Translations under genes and position numbers: made by a program
From: Porphyra umbilicalis
Taxonomy: Eukaryota; Rhodophyta; Bangiophyceae; Bangiales; Bangiaceae
NCBI GenBank assembly: GCA_002049455.2
Contig: KV918996.1
Coordinates: forward strand, 1-64,000
Reading direction: 5' to 3'
Length of the DNA stretch: 64,000 nucleotides
Notes under the pieces: generated by a model
What the model was told of the DNA's origin: nothing
Database searches by the model: none
Seen by the model: only the letters and a program-made list of their open reading frames with translations
Part shown: piece by piece, positions 54,394 to 64,000 of the stretch
Layout: each line of letters starts with the position of its first letter
How positions within the stretch are numbered: the stretch's first letter is position 1

Positions 54394-55281
54394 CGCGATG
54401 CCACGTGGCGGGTCGTACGTACTTTGGAGAATCGAAACCGCCTAAGGCGGCGCCGGGGAAGACGCTGGGCACGACGGAGGCGGGGTCCGAGGAACTCAGC
54501 AGGCGCGACGACGGTCGGGTTTGAGCAGAGGGGTCACGAGGGAAAAGGTTGTCTTTTGGTACTGAGTCTGCCCCTCTCGATCCCCCCGAAGGAGCTCCTC
54601 CAGTCCGACTACATACTATCCTGGGGGCACCCCAGGTGCCTCAGAACATGCATGCGCTCATCGTCCTCACGGTGCGGCACCAGAAGGGTCAAAAACGAGG
54701 GGAGACGGGCGCATGTTGCTAAAACGCGGCACCAGATACGCCAAAATCAAGAGTAAACGTGTGCGTGCTCCCAAAAACGAGGCACCAGATGTCTCAAGAA
54801 CGCAGGTAAAGAGACGTGGAGAATCAGGAGGCTTTCGACACGAATGTCGAAGGCTGCGGGCACTTCCCATTGGACAGTGCGGCGCTCGACAGCCCCCACA
54901 GCAGGGCATGACCGGCCCAGCCCTGCTGGCACCGGATCGATGACGGATTGTACGGGACGCGGGCAGTGATGTCGGGTCCCTATAGGGCTAGAAAACTGAC
55001 ACCGACTCCCACTGGTGGCGTGGTGCTGACGCCGGGTGATCCGGAGTCGGGCGCCGCATCACGATGAGTCAGCGAGGCTCTGGATGGCCCTGCGCCGTAC
55101 CAGGGTGATCGGCGTGACCGTAGCTTCCACCAAAAAGATGAAGGCCGTGGTAGCGGATGTTGGACGCGTAGAGCGAGTCACGAAGGAAGCGTGCCACGTG
55201 GAAAGTGATGTTTGAAAGCGGGTGAAACGTTGAAAGTAGGTTGAAAGTAGGCAGCCACGTAGCATGAAAGGCCAAGGCCTT
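54394..55281 (-). repeat. Ty3 element 5' LTR
   Basis: Pairs with 45,084-45,970. The right flank is AGACC followed by the resumption of the CACTA-like reading frame. Confidence 0.9.
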
Positions 55282-57214
55282 AGACCTATCACGCTCACCA
55301 TCATGAGTATATCCACCTCGAGGCGGTTTAATATTGCTTCGCAGCTGCTAGTAATGGTCACTACGGGTCGTAGCGAGCCAAAGGATGTTGAGTCCCCTCT
55401 CCATCCTGTCATGGAAGAGCTCAACCAGCCGGCGCGCCAGGTGGCCGGGTTCAAGGTCGCAGGAGTGGATGGGCTACAAGAGGTTAGAGATTTTTTGCTC
55501 CAATTGACGTCCGACATGCCCGGTGGCAACAAGATGACTGGCATGAAGGGCAGCAATGTTCGTCAGCCAAGTCGCTTCCAGGACTTTCATGATGTCTGGG
55601 TGGAGGGCTCCAACCACAATAACCTTCCAGACAAGGACCCGTCGGACAAATCTGCGTCGCGTGTCAAGCTGTTCCACATCAAGGACTACAACAAGAACCG
55701 ACGGACAGCTTCATCAATAACCAAAGCTGTCGACATCATTGAAGCGGCCCCATTGCAGAACCGGTCCAGGAATTGTGTAGAGCGATTGATGCGGGACAGC
55801 GGGTAGGAAGGCTGCTCCCTCATGGCGTGGTCCAGCCCGGCGGACAGGGCAGCCTATCCCCTCATGAGCTACTTATGGGACATTGGGCCGTCTTCCACGC
55901 CGTACGACGTCATGCACCTGGTGCAACAGAACAACGTATCCAACCTGTGGCGTCTGTTTTCAGGCATTTGAAAGGACTCCAACAAAGCTCCACACAAGTG
56001 GGCTATGACAGATTGCGTCGCAGAGTCTGTCGGTGCCGATATTGTGGCGGCCCGAGCGACTGTGCCCCTGCTTTCAGCCCGTGGGCTGCGAAATGCCAAG
56101 ACTCACTACCAGTCGTACAAGGCGGTTGAGTGGATGTTTTTTGTGCTGAGCACAGGCCCTGCTGCTCTGGCTGGGCGCATTCCAGCGGAGGCCTACAAGA
56201 TGTTCATGTGCCTCGTGCGCGCATTCCGCCTGATCTTTGTGCCGGACGACCTTCCAGTGAGCGATGCGACGACCCTCGAGACGGAACTGCAAAACTTTTG
56301 CGGCCACTTTCACCAGAAGGCCTTCGGAGGTGATATCAAGAACATCACGCTGTGCATCTCCACAGTTGTGGCTCGTCTGGACATCCCGTACAACATAGAA
56401 GCGTGCGGGCCTGTATGGAGGTACTGGCAGCTTCCCATGAAGCGCTGCATCGGCACTCTTCCTGCGCTGATGCGTTCTCGGTCCTGCCCACACGCGGCGC
56501 TGATGAATGCGGTGGCGCGAAGTTAAAGGGCGTAGTTGATTGCCTCGCGCGCGTCTTCCTTCCACTGCGAGCTGTGGACAGACGCCAGCGGGCGAGACCC
56601 CTGCGCGCAGCCAGAGTACCCGCGCAGTTCCTTTGTCTTTTTTGTCCAAGGAGAACCGGCTGGTGACGTTCTTGTCACCGCGCAAGAGGTCAGAGATATT
56701 GGATGACGATGAGCTGCAGAGCCTGCTGAAGGTGTTGGAGCGCAAACGGCAAGGCGCTCTACCTTTCCAGATCTTCGGTAAGAAGTACTGTTATGCGGTC
56801 CTCCCCTCGGGAGCCGTAGCTGGCTTCACAACGCTGGAGTCTGACAGCAGTCTAGTCAAACGACGTAACAGCTTTGTACGCGTTCGAAGCACTGCGCGTG
56901 TACGCACAGCAGGTGGCGGTGAGAGGCAGGAGGAGCGTCCTGCATACGGACTCATCGAACACTTCCTGCTCGTCCGCGTAGGTGGTAACCTCGGGGCCTA
57001 CGCCTACCCTCTATGTGTAAAGTCAAGCTCTGACGCACAAAGTCGATCTGGTCTACCGTCGAAATTCCACGACATGGACGCCTTTCGTGTGTACAGCGGC
57101 TGCTTGTGGTATGTAGACGTCCTGGCCATTGACAACACTGTCGAAACCCTAAAGCGGGAAGCCATACACGTCGTCCTTCACACGAGGGATCATTTTACGA
57201 TCGTAGATGTGTGA
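55282..57214 (+). pseudogene. CACTA-like (tnp2-type) transposase, 3' part
   Basis: Continues in phase with the part ending at 45,083. It shows TGRSEPKDVESPLHPVMEEL, DFLLQLTSDMPGGNKMTGMKG and, in a shifted frame near 55,870-55,950, SYLWDIGPSSTPYDVMHL, corresponding to family blocks 'GP.EP.....L.P...E', 'DMPA..KL.GMKG' and 'P.D.MH'. Frame 56,005-56,526 holds the later helical region (EAYKMFMCLVRAFRL ... NIEACGPVWRYWQLPMKR), like the 'GP...W.F..ER..G' block. 56,690-57,214 is the C-terminal region ending DHFTIVDV. Two or three frame changes and stops make it a pseudogene, or a gene with introns I did not resolve. Confidence 0.72.
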
Positions 57215-60200
57215 CGAAGGAACCTGGCGAGAACTGGAAGGGATGTCAGGAGGGGGGGAAATGGTGTGGTCCCTGGACTGCAGGCTCACGAATGCCGCGG
57301 CCACGACGAATCGCTCGTGGAGACAGCGCCTGTCACTCTCGGCTCCCCGCCGCACGATGACTTTGCCTAGTCGGCATGCGGGCACGCTAAGCGCAGATCA
57401 CCGCTTCATTGCTCCACGTCACCTAAGCCCCCAAGATCTTTGGCGACCAAGTTTGTCAGCTAAGGCAAAGATCCTGCCCGCTCCCAAGGATGACAAAATG
57501 AGCTCCAACGGCCGCGGCTTCCTTCTCTATGCTTTCTAAGATGACCCGACCGGCAGCCACTCCGGATTTTACGCCGCACTCGGGACTACCCCACGGTACG
57601 GGCGGCATCGGGACGAAGGCGCTCATCATCTACCGCAAGGTCCCGGCAGCGCACGCGTTCCCCGGCTCGTCCTGACGGGGGCAGCAACATCTTGTTGTTT
57701 CCTCGACGAACACTTGGGCACTTCCAATCGCTGCCTCTAAATGAACAGGGTCTTGCTTCGCTAGACGATGGCCAGCACTTGTCGAGACGGTTGGTCGTCA
57801 GGTTGTGTCATTGGGTGCTGACGCGCTTGCGGGAAGGCTTCCCGACCGATATTTGGCCGCGGGTCTTGGCATCAAACGTGGCGGATGACACGTCCCTCGC
57901 TGCAAGATAGGACCTTGACAGCGCTAACCGCGGCGTAGAGGCCATGCGTCGGCACTCCATCTTTCTTGCTGGCACGAAGATTGTGCCCTTCATCCCAGGG
58001 TCGTCATCGTCGGCTGTGATTATCCACGGCCTGAATACGTTCCTGCTGCGAATTCTGCTCGCGATAGGAGTGGCGTTGGCAGCTCCGAAGTCGACCGCCG
58101 CGGCTGAGGTGGTCGTCAATGTTTCACGACAGAACAAGGACGCGTCGTAAGACGAGGGCCACATCAACGGCATCTGTCGCATTTTGGCAACAACTTCTGC
58201 TTTGTGCACATGAAGGGCAGGGGGGCCCGCAGGAGCACGCTCACGGTCCAGCGCGTTCTACGCGAGCTGCCCCCCTCAGTGGAGCGTCGCCTGTCGTACC
58301 CTACAATTGCCGTCCGGGGCTATGAGAACATCATTTCCTACCTTTCTTTCTCTGTGTCGGCGCACCCAACGGCAGTTGCCCGTTGGCGCTCGACGGAAGA
58401 GCTGGGGACGCTCTCTTCTACCCTACCTGATCCGCCCCAAGCAGCAAGCAACTTGGTCAGAGCGCAACAGCGGTCCAACGATGCGGTCGAGGATGAAGTC
58501 GCGGCAACACTGCTGTGCGGGGCCCAACTTGTCTTTCAGAGATCATCTTCGTCGGACGACGACGGTGCCTCAGACGATACCCCACCAGCACGTTCGGGAC
58601 CTGATGGTGGGGTTCACTTTCATGACCGCCGCGCGCAGGAGGGCGGCAGCGGCTTTGGCTCGCCGCCGGCTTGCGACGACAACGAGCCAGACAATGGCAG
58701 CGGCAAGCAAGGTGTCCTCTCAATGAGGGCGTCGCCAAGACGCTGAGGAGGCGGTGGGAGGGCAGCAGCTAGGTGATCGGAAGGGCGCGAGGGCACGACA
58801 CGCTCTAGTGGAATCTGGTCGGCAACATTGTGCACACAACCCAGGAAGGCCATCCCTTTTCTCCAAACGGCGGCGAGCCCCACGTCTGGGAACAGATGCT
58901 CCTGCATCCATCTTTCTTCATCTTATGCATCGCTCAACGAGACCCCCCGCACCGCCCGTAGCTCTCTGCTCCCACCGCGGTGGGCAGCCGGCGGATACAA
59001 GCATGCCGACGTCCGTCGGCGAGCAAACGACGATGGTGTCGTGACCGCGCACTTCTCTGCAGTTGGTGTCACTGATGGCTCTGTCGGGTCCGGTGGTAAC
59101 CGTGATGGCAGTGCGGTGCAGCGCCGGCCTTTCAGGAACCATTTTTTCCGAGACAAACAAGAGCGTGTCCCCATCAACGCTTCGACGGCGTGTTCAAGTA
59201 CACTTGGCCGCGTCCGCATGACTCTTCCACGCCGCCTCCCCGTCCTGCCGGCTTGATTTCCCCCCTCAGCAAACCGAGCCGCTCGCGAAGCATCTCTGCT
59301 CAGCGCGCGGTTCAGGTGCTTTTGCTCTGCGGGTTGGAAATGTGCCACAATCATTTGGACCAAAAAGAGGGCCGCGGTCACCCTTCGCTCGCCCGTCATT
59401 CACTCGCCGATGCTGTGTAACCAGTAGAAGGCGGCTAGGTGTAATGTGACCTCGGTTGCGGGTGCAATGCCGCTTGTCACTCGCTGGTGGAGTAGTTGCT
59501 GATCGCATGACGGAGGTCATCCGTGTGATGGTGTCAAACGCGTCGACGCTGAGCAACGTGGAAGCTGCTATGTGCCTTATCAAATGGAGGCTGTAAACGA
59601 GCACATTCGACAGCGAAATGATGACGCCGACGACGTGCCCAGCGTGCCGATGACAGTGACTACGACCACGCCTTCGTGGATGGATGCTGGGGCGACAAAA
59701 TGGCCGAGTATTTCATGGATGTCGACGACAGCGCCATGCCCTTTATCAGCGACAGCTCGTCTACGACGAAGAGCATGAGTTTTGGCCCGTCGACGATGAC
59801 CAACAGGTACGACGGCGACGCGGCCAGTGACACCGATCAAAACATCCACAGCAAGAGCATCGGTTCTGACTATTGCGCTGCCAGCGACATAACTAGGGGG
59901 AAGGGGCCTAACATGTCGTCAAGTACGACCAGCAGCGGCGTCGCGACAGGCTATATTCGGAACGACGGCTCGTACGTCCACGGCGGCCAAGCTATAGCCG
60001 CCGCTCGCCAACTCACTCGTGCGCTTCGGTCATTAGGACCGTTCTCTTACTCTGCCTTGCAGAACGCACCATCAACGCTAAGTGGGGAACTGAGCGCAAC
60101 GGCGGGCAAGGTCTGCCCCGACAATGATGCATGCGATCATGGCAGGTCCAAAGGCGCGCCGGTGCCTCCGGATGCTCGTGGATACATCTTGTGACGAGTA

Positions 60201-60740
60201 CTGCGACTTTACCCGGCGTCTGGACTCACTGAACTCACACCCTAATGTCATCAAACAATATTGCAGTCTTCCCGATTCTGACCGATCCGGACAAGAACAA
60301 CCTACAATCCGCAAAACTTCTGATTGGTCGAGAGGTCGTATCCAGACGGTTGGATGGCTGCCGTAAATCGTCGGCGGTCCTGCCCCCGCGCTTTCTTGGT
60401 TACTTCGCCGCGATTCGAGGGAGACACATTGTGGCCACTCAGCCAAATCGCGGCCTACGACCTGGAACGGCGGGTCGGCAATCTAGCGACACAATAAATT
60501 TCTTGGGGCAGCCCGAAGCACCACAAAGACAACGAGAATGATGTGCATACAGCCAAGTCCCAAGCAGGGTGAGCACTGTAAGACAACTTATTGACGTCCA
60601 TGGAAACAGCAACGCCCTCAACCTACTCAGACGAGTTCACTGTCGGCAAGAGCCCCTAAGGAAGGAATCTGCCTAGTCTTCGAGGTTGTCTCCGATCCCG
60701 ATGCAAGGCTTTGTGCGGATCGCCAGCAATCTTGCATGTG
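57215..60740 (+). other. unclassified open frames downstream of the CACTA-like transposase
   Basis: Three frames read more like protein than their surroundings: 57,207-57,539 (110 codons), 58,204-58,746 (180 codons, with RVLRELPPSVERRLSYPTI and an acidic SSSSDDDGASDD stretch) and 59,676-60,194 (172 codons, Ser/Asp-rich, with AIAAARQLTRALRSLGPF). CACTA elements commonly carry a second, poorly conserved gene here, so these may be its exons. I cannot assign a family and did not find the element's terminal repeats. Confidence 0.35.
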
Positions 60741-60753
60741 AACTCGGCCTCTG

Positions 60754-60939
60754 ATTGGCTGGGGCGGCACTGCGGTGACCGTATCAGAGGGACTCTGACG
60801 CTGACCGTGTTTCTACCCTCAGCCGACGTGTCTTGAGACGATTTTCATTGGTTAAAAGCCGTGTCCGCATTGTTCTGCTCGTGTACCCTTGTGTTTCCAG
60901 CATTATGATTGGTTGGTGGTGGCCTCTTCTCCTATAAAT
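60754..60939 (+). promoter_or_regulatory. CCAAT/TATA-type promoter
   Basis: Three inverted CCAAT boxes (ATTGG at 60,754, 60,847 and 60,908) precede TATAAAT at 60,933-60,939. The spacing of about 20 bases between the last CCAAT and the TATA box is tight. It points to the GC-rich coding region starting near 61,000. Motif-based only. Confidence 0.45.
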
Positions 60940-60966
60940 CCCCCCAGATCACTTGGGGGGGCAGGA

Positions 60967-62480
60967 GATGCTCCAACCGCCACGACCTCAGGCGGCCGGC
61001 GCCCATCTCCCGCACACGCGTTGGCCCCGACTGTGGCCATGGTCTTTGCGGTTGCGGAGATGTAGACGGTGGCTGTGGCTTCGGCGGAGGCGGCGGCGGC
61101 GTGGGGAGGGGGGGGCTTGGGCGGCAGGACGGGAGCAAGATTACCGCGGCGCTGACGCAGGCAACAGCCGCCGACGGGGACGAGGACGGGGATGGCGACG
61201 GTAACGGCGGCGGCGGCGTCCTCAAGGTGTCCTTCGCGACGGTGAGGGCGGCAGCGGCGGCCATTGGCGAAAGCGACGGCGACAAAGATGGCGGCGGCGG
61301 CGGCGGCGAACCCCCTCGCAACCCTGAAGGGCCTCGTGAGGCTGCTGACGGCGCAGCTGTCGGCGAGCGCGCCGGCGGCTGGGCGGCGGCAACTGGCCGT
61401 CCTCGCCTGCTACGACGAGTGCACGTACGCGCTCGTCAGGCGCGCGCTTGAGGAGGGGGCGGCGGCGTTGGCTCGCGGAGGCCGTGGCTCTGGCGATGCG
61501 GCCGGCGCGGCGGCGGCGGCCGCAGCCGCGGGCGCCCTCCACCGCCTTGCCGCCGACGTGCAGGCGGCGGCGGTGGCGGGCGGCGGGGGCACGCTTGCCG
61601 CCCGCGTCTACGTCGCACGCTAAGCGATTGTCATGGCAGCGCCCGTCGGCCGCCACCGGGCGTCGTCGCCGGCCCTCGTCGACGCCCTCCTCTGCGTGTC
61701 GGTCGTAGAGGCGGCCTCGGCGGGGGCGGGGGGGGGGGGGGTCGACGCTCCCGCTCACCGTGCTGACGACGCTGCGCTCTGATTTCGCGCCACGCCCGGC
61801 GCGGCGGGCGGGGGGGGGGCCGGCCTCGTTGGCTGCGGTGGAGGGGGGTCGGGGGAGGGGGAACTGGCCTCGTCGGCGGCAGTTGGGGCGGGGGGGGGGG
61901 GGCGGGGAGGGGTGCCGCCTGTGAGGAGGGGGGGGCGGGCGCGGCGGCCCCCACTCCTGCCGACGCGGCGCCGTCGACGGCGCCTGGGTGGATGCTCTGC
62001 CTGCCCGCCGTCACCGACGGGCTGCTGCGCGCGCTGTTTGCACCGGGCGGCGCCGCGGCCCGCACGCGAGCAGTGCGGCAGGTGCTCGTGCTCCTGCTCG
62101 CGCGGGCGGCGTCTGTGCCGCTGCCGGGCGCGGCGGGGGCGAAATGCGGGTGCGGGTGCTGGAGCGGGTGCGGGAGCGGGGGGGGGGGCGACGCGGAGTC
62201 TGCTGCTGCGGGCGGCGGCGCCGGCGGGGGCGCCCCCCCGACTCCCCCGCCGGCCCCCGCGTCCGCGGCGGCCGCCGTCTCCGATGGGCACCCGGCCGCA
62301 CCCTCGCCGCTGCCGCCGCTGCCGACGTCGCCACCGCCGACGCCGCCCTGTTTGACGCCACTCGCGACGCGCTCGACGCAGCGGCCGCGGAGGCCGCCAC
62401 GGCGCGGGGTGGCGCTTGTGACCAACAGATATGTCCGGTGGGCGCTTTCCTGTCGCGTGATCCACAATGTCATTTGACTG
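60967..62480 (+). CDS. Ala/Gly-rich helical protein, unclassified, frame broken at G-runs
   Basis: Downstream of the promoter-like block. Protein-like stretches appear in order on +: VLKVSFATVRAAAAAIGES (about 61,220), NPLATLKGLVRLLTAQL...QLAVLACYDECTYALVRRALEEG (61,308-61,465), then after a TAA at 61,621 SPALVDALLCVSVVEAA (about 61,665), STLPLTVLTTLRSDF (about 61,743) and MLCLPAVTDGLLRALF...TRAVRQVLVLLLARAASVPL (61,992-62,125). The alternation of amphipathic helices suggests an alpha-helical repeat (HEAT-like) protein. Phases change at GGC repeats and G-runs. I do not recognise the family; the upstream start is uncertain, with 61,264 the first ATG in the clearest frame. Confidence 0.35.
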
Positions 62481-63599
62481 ACATTGTTGGTCGCGTGTCA
62501 GTCAACAATTTATGGAATACTAGATCCAAACTTTTGCCATGGAAAATTGCAATTGAACAGAATGCTCCGCATGTTTGTTCCGTATCCGGCAAGGCCGGAT
62601 GCTTATCCGCTGCCGGCGTGCTCCCATGGGGCTCTCGTCTTCGACACATTTAGCCCCCCTGCGCGACACGTTGACGATACTCGACCGCTGTGTGCCGCCA
62701 ATGTGTCGCCAAGAAGGAACCAAGAATTCTCCTAGGGCACGACCGCCGACGACCTGTTCTATTGCTGATGCCCGAATTGTGTCCTGGGGGACAGAGGCAG
62801 AGACTGATTGTGAATAACAGCACTCTTTTGGTCTTAAACGACAGTAAGAAGGCATCGAAGCCAATAGAAAGCCCGAATTCGGTGCCAGGACTTTGCATCC
62901 AGCAAAACTCACTGTTTGTTGCCCCTTTATCCGATTCTTTTTGGCACGGAGCAAGCTGCCCGCGCGAGATCTTGAGATTTTCTACTGTCACCTCGCCAGA
63001 AGTGCAGAAAAAATGAGCAGCTGATGTTGATTTCCAGGCTGGATGGGCACATGTAAGCAATCAGGAGCACCAAGTCAGTCCCAGGGGCGCATCTGCTTTG
63101 TGGAGAGAGTCGGTCCGCATGTCAGTCTCTGTCCACCAGGACACTATTCGGAGATTAGCAATACACAGTTGTTCTTGTCGGGATCGGCCAAAATTGGGGA
63201 GACTGTAATAACACTCTTGGGCTTACGTCAGAATCAGCGGATCTGCGGGGCGAAGCACTTTGGCAGCGATAATGGGCGTCACGACAGTCGGCTACCCATG
63301 GCGAACTGCCCTGCCAACTTGAAAGACATGCATGTCGGTGCGGGCAGGCATGTAGGCAGCGATGATGAGCGTCGGGCCGGTTGGTAGCCGGCGGCGACCG
63401 CCAATACCGACTTCACCGAGACGGAGGTAGTTGAGAGTGACCATGTAGGCGGCAACGGTGGGCGCCGGCCGGATCGCCAGCTGGTGGCAGCCGCCAATAG
63501 TGGGGCTAAGCACAGAAAGATCTGTAGTGTGGTCCACTGGGGTTGTGATTGTGGTCGCCAGGGGTGCGAACAGGAGCAAGCGTCCAACAACGAGGCGGC
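62481..63599. other. no recognised gene
   Basis: Moderate-GC DNA with short overlapping frames and no family match. From about 63,380 the sequence becomes GCCGGCGGC-rich, leading into the Harbinger relative. Confidence 0.4.
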
Positions 63600-64000
63600 C
63601 GCCAACGGTGGCGGTTGAACGGGGTTGATGCCTGATGGTGGTGTTTTCTTCACTGGTGTTGGTTCAGCCGGCGGAGGAGCTGGCGTCGGTGAAGGCGATG
63701 GGACAGGATTCATTCCTGATGGTGGTGGTCCCGCCGCCTATGTTGGCGCTGCCGGCAGCCGGGCTGCTTGCGGTGGGGGCGGTAGAACGGGTCTGACAGG
63801 CGATAGAGGCAGAGCTACGCCGCCGGCGGTGCTGCGGCCGGCGGTAGTCCGCAGAGCAATGCGAACAGTCTTGGCGATAGCGACGGGCCTCCGGCGGTTG
63901 TGGCCGCCCCTGTGATCGCGCCGGCCGGCGCGCTTCCTGCTGGAAGTTGTGGCCACGCGATGAGCGCTGAGAGAGAGGCACGGGACGAGGAGGCGCACGA
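63600..64000 (+). pseudogene. decayed second copy of the Harbinger transposase tail, cut by the window end
   Basis: Matches the repeat tract and C-terminal region of the transposase at 15,450-16,170: GTGFIPDGGGPAA, GVGSAGGGAG and, in a shifted frame, the equivalent of APVIAPAGAL...FGHS then EARDEEEHE. Hairpins of the GCCGCCGG type are present here too (about 63,820-63,845). At least one frame change; no catalytic core upstream within the window. It is a truncated relative, with its C-terminus beyond position 64,000. Confidence 0.75.

Larger units (their letters stand above)
45084..55281 (-). mobile_element. Ty3/gypsy retrotransposon with chromodomain, nested in a CACTA-like gene
   Basis: Flanking LTRs of about 888 bases (45,084-45,970 and 54,394-55,281), internal order ORF1, gag, protease, RT-RNase H, integrase, chromodomain on the minus strand, and a 5-bp target duplication AGACC (45,079-45,083 and 55,282-55,286). 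Total 10.2 kb, of which 3.1 kb is later insertions (elements B and C) and about 7.1 kb is retrotransposon. Protease before RT and integrase after it is the Ty3/gypsy order. Multiple stops, frame changes and an integrase deletion show that it is inactive. LTR termini are not the usual TG..CA. Confidence 0.9.

Noticed and set aside
43690-60620. CACTG-like ends (near 43,702 and 60,571) as CACTA termini
   Set aside because: The two matches are in the same orientation rather than inverted, so they do not form terminal inverted repeats.

Overview
This window looks like nuclear DNA of a GC-rich, intron-poor eukaryote. A Bangiophyte red alga (Porphyra/Pyropia type) fits best, but that is inference. 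The support is a eukaryotic tRNA gene with internal A and B boxes and a Pol III T-run, Ty3, CACTA-like and Harbinger-type elements with eukaryotic domain organisation, long single-exon reading frames, a plant-type FCP1/NIF phosphatase, and very long C/G homopolymers. There is no bacterial operon structure and no CRISPR array.

Layout. 1-3.3 kb holds a tRNA-Val(CAC) gene with an oversized D-loop and otherwise nothing recognised. 3.3-10.5 kb is a dispersed repeat (R1), one copy of which is split by a 2.9-kb foldback-type element with TA target duplications (element A), followed by a copia-type gag remnant. 11.9-13.4 kb is a roughly 755-bp tandem duplication. 14.1-21.7 kb is a PIF/Harbinger-type transposon with its two diagnostic genes facing each other: a DDE transposase (+) and a Myb/SANT-like protein (-). 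The element is saturated with hairpins built on GCCGCCGG/CCGGCGGC, both between and inside its genes. 25.3-30.3 kb is the clearest host gene (-): a 1,666-residue secreted protein with a netrin/TIMP-like N-terminal module and 40 four-cysteine modules. 30.3-39 kb is extremely GC-rich low-complexity DNA ending in a frameshift-riddled FCP1/NIF-like HAD phosphatase gene (-). 42.5-43.6 kb is a decayed 162-bp tandem repeat.

43.9-57.2 kb is a nest of transposons. A CACTA-like (tnp2-type) transposase gene (+) is interrupted by a 10.2-kb Ty3/gypsy chromodomain retrotransposon (-) with 0.89-kb LTRs and a 5-bp target duplication. That retrotransposon is itself interrupted between protease and reverse transcriptase by two TA-flanked elements: B (2.35 kb, same family as A) and C (0.72 kb). 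Removing B and C restores one continuous Ty3 reading frame, and removing the Ty3 restores the CACTA frame, so the order of insertion can be read directly. 57.2-60.7 kb has unclassified open frames that may be cargo of the CACTA-like element. 60.75-62.5 kb has a CCAAT/TATA-type promoter followed by a broken alanine-rich helical coding region. The window ends in a second, decayed copy of the Harbinger transposase tail.

Most of the window is transposable-element debris. The items least explained by known families are the hairpin-saturated Harbinger element, the NTR plus 40-module secreted protein, and the tRNA D-loop insertion.
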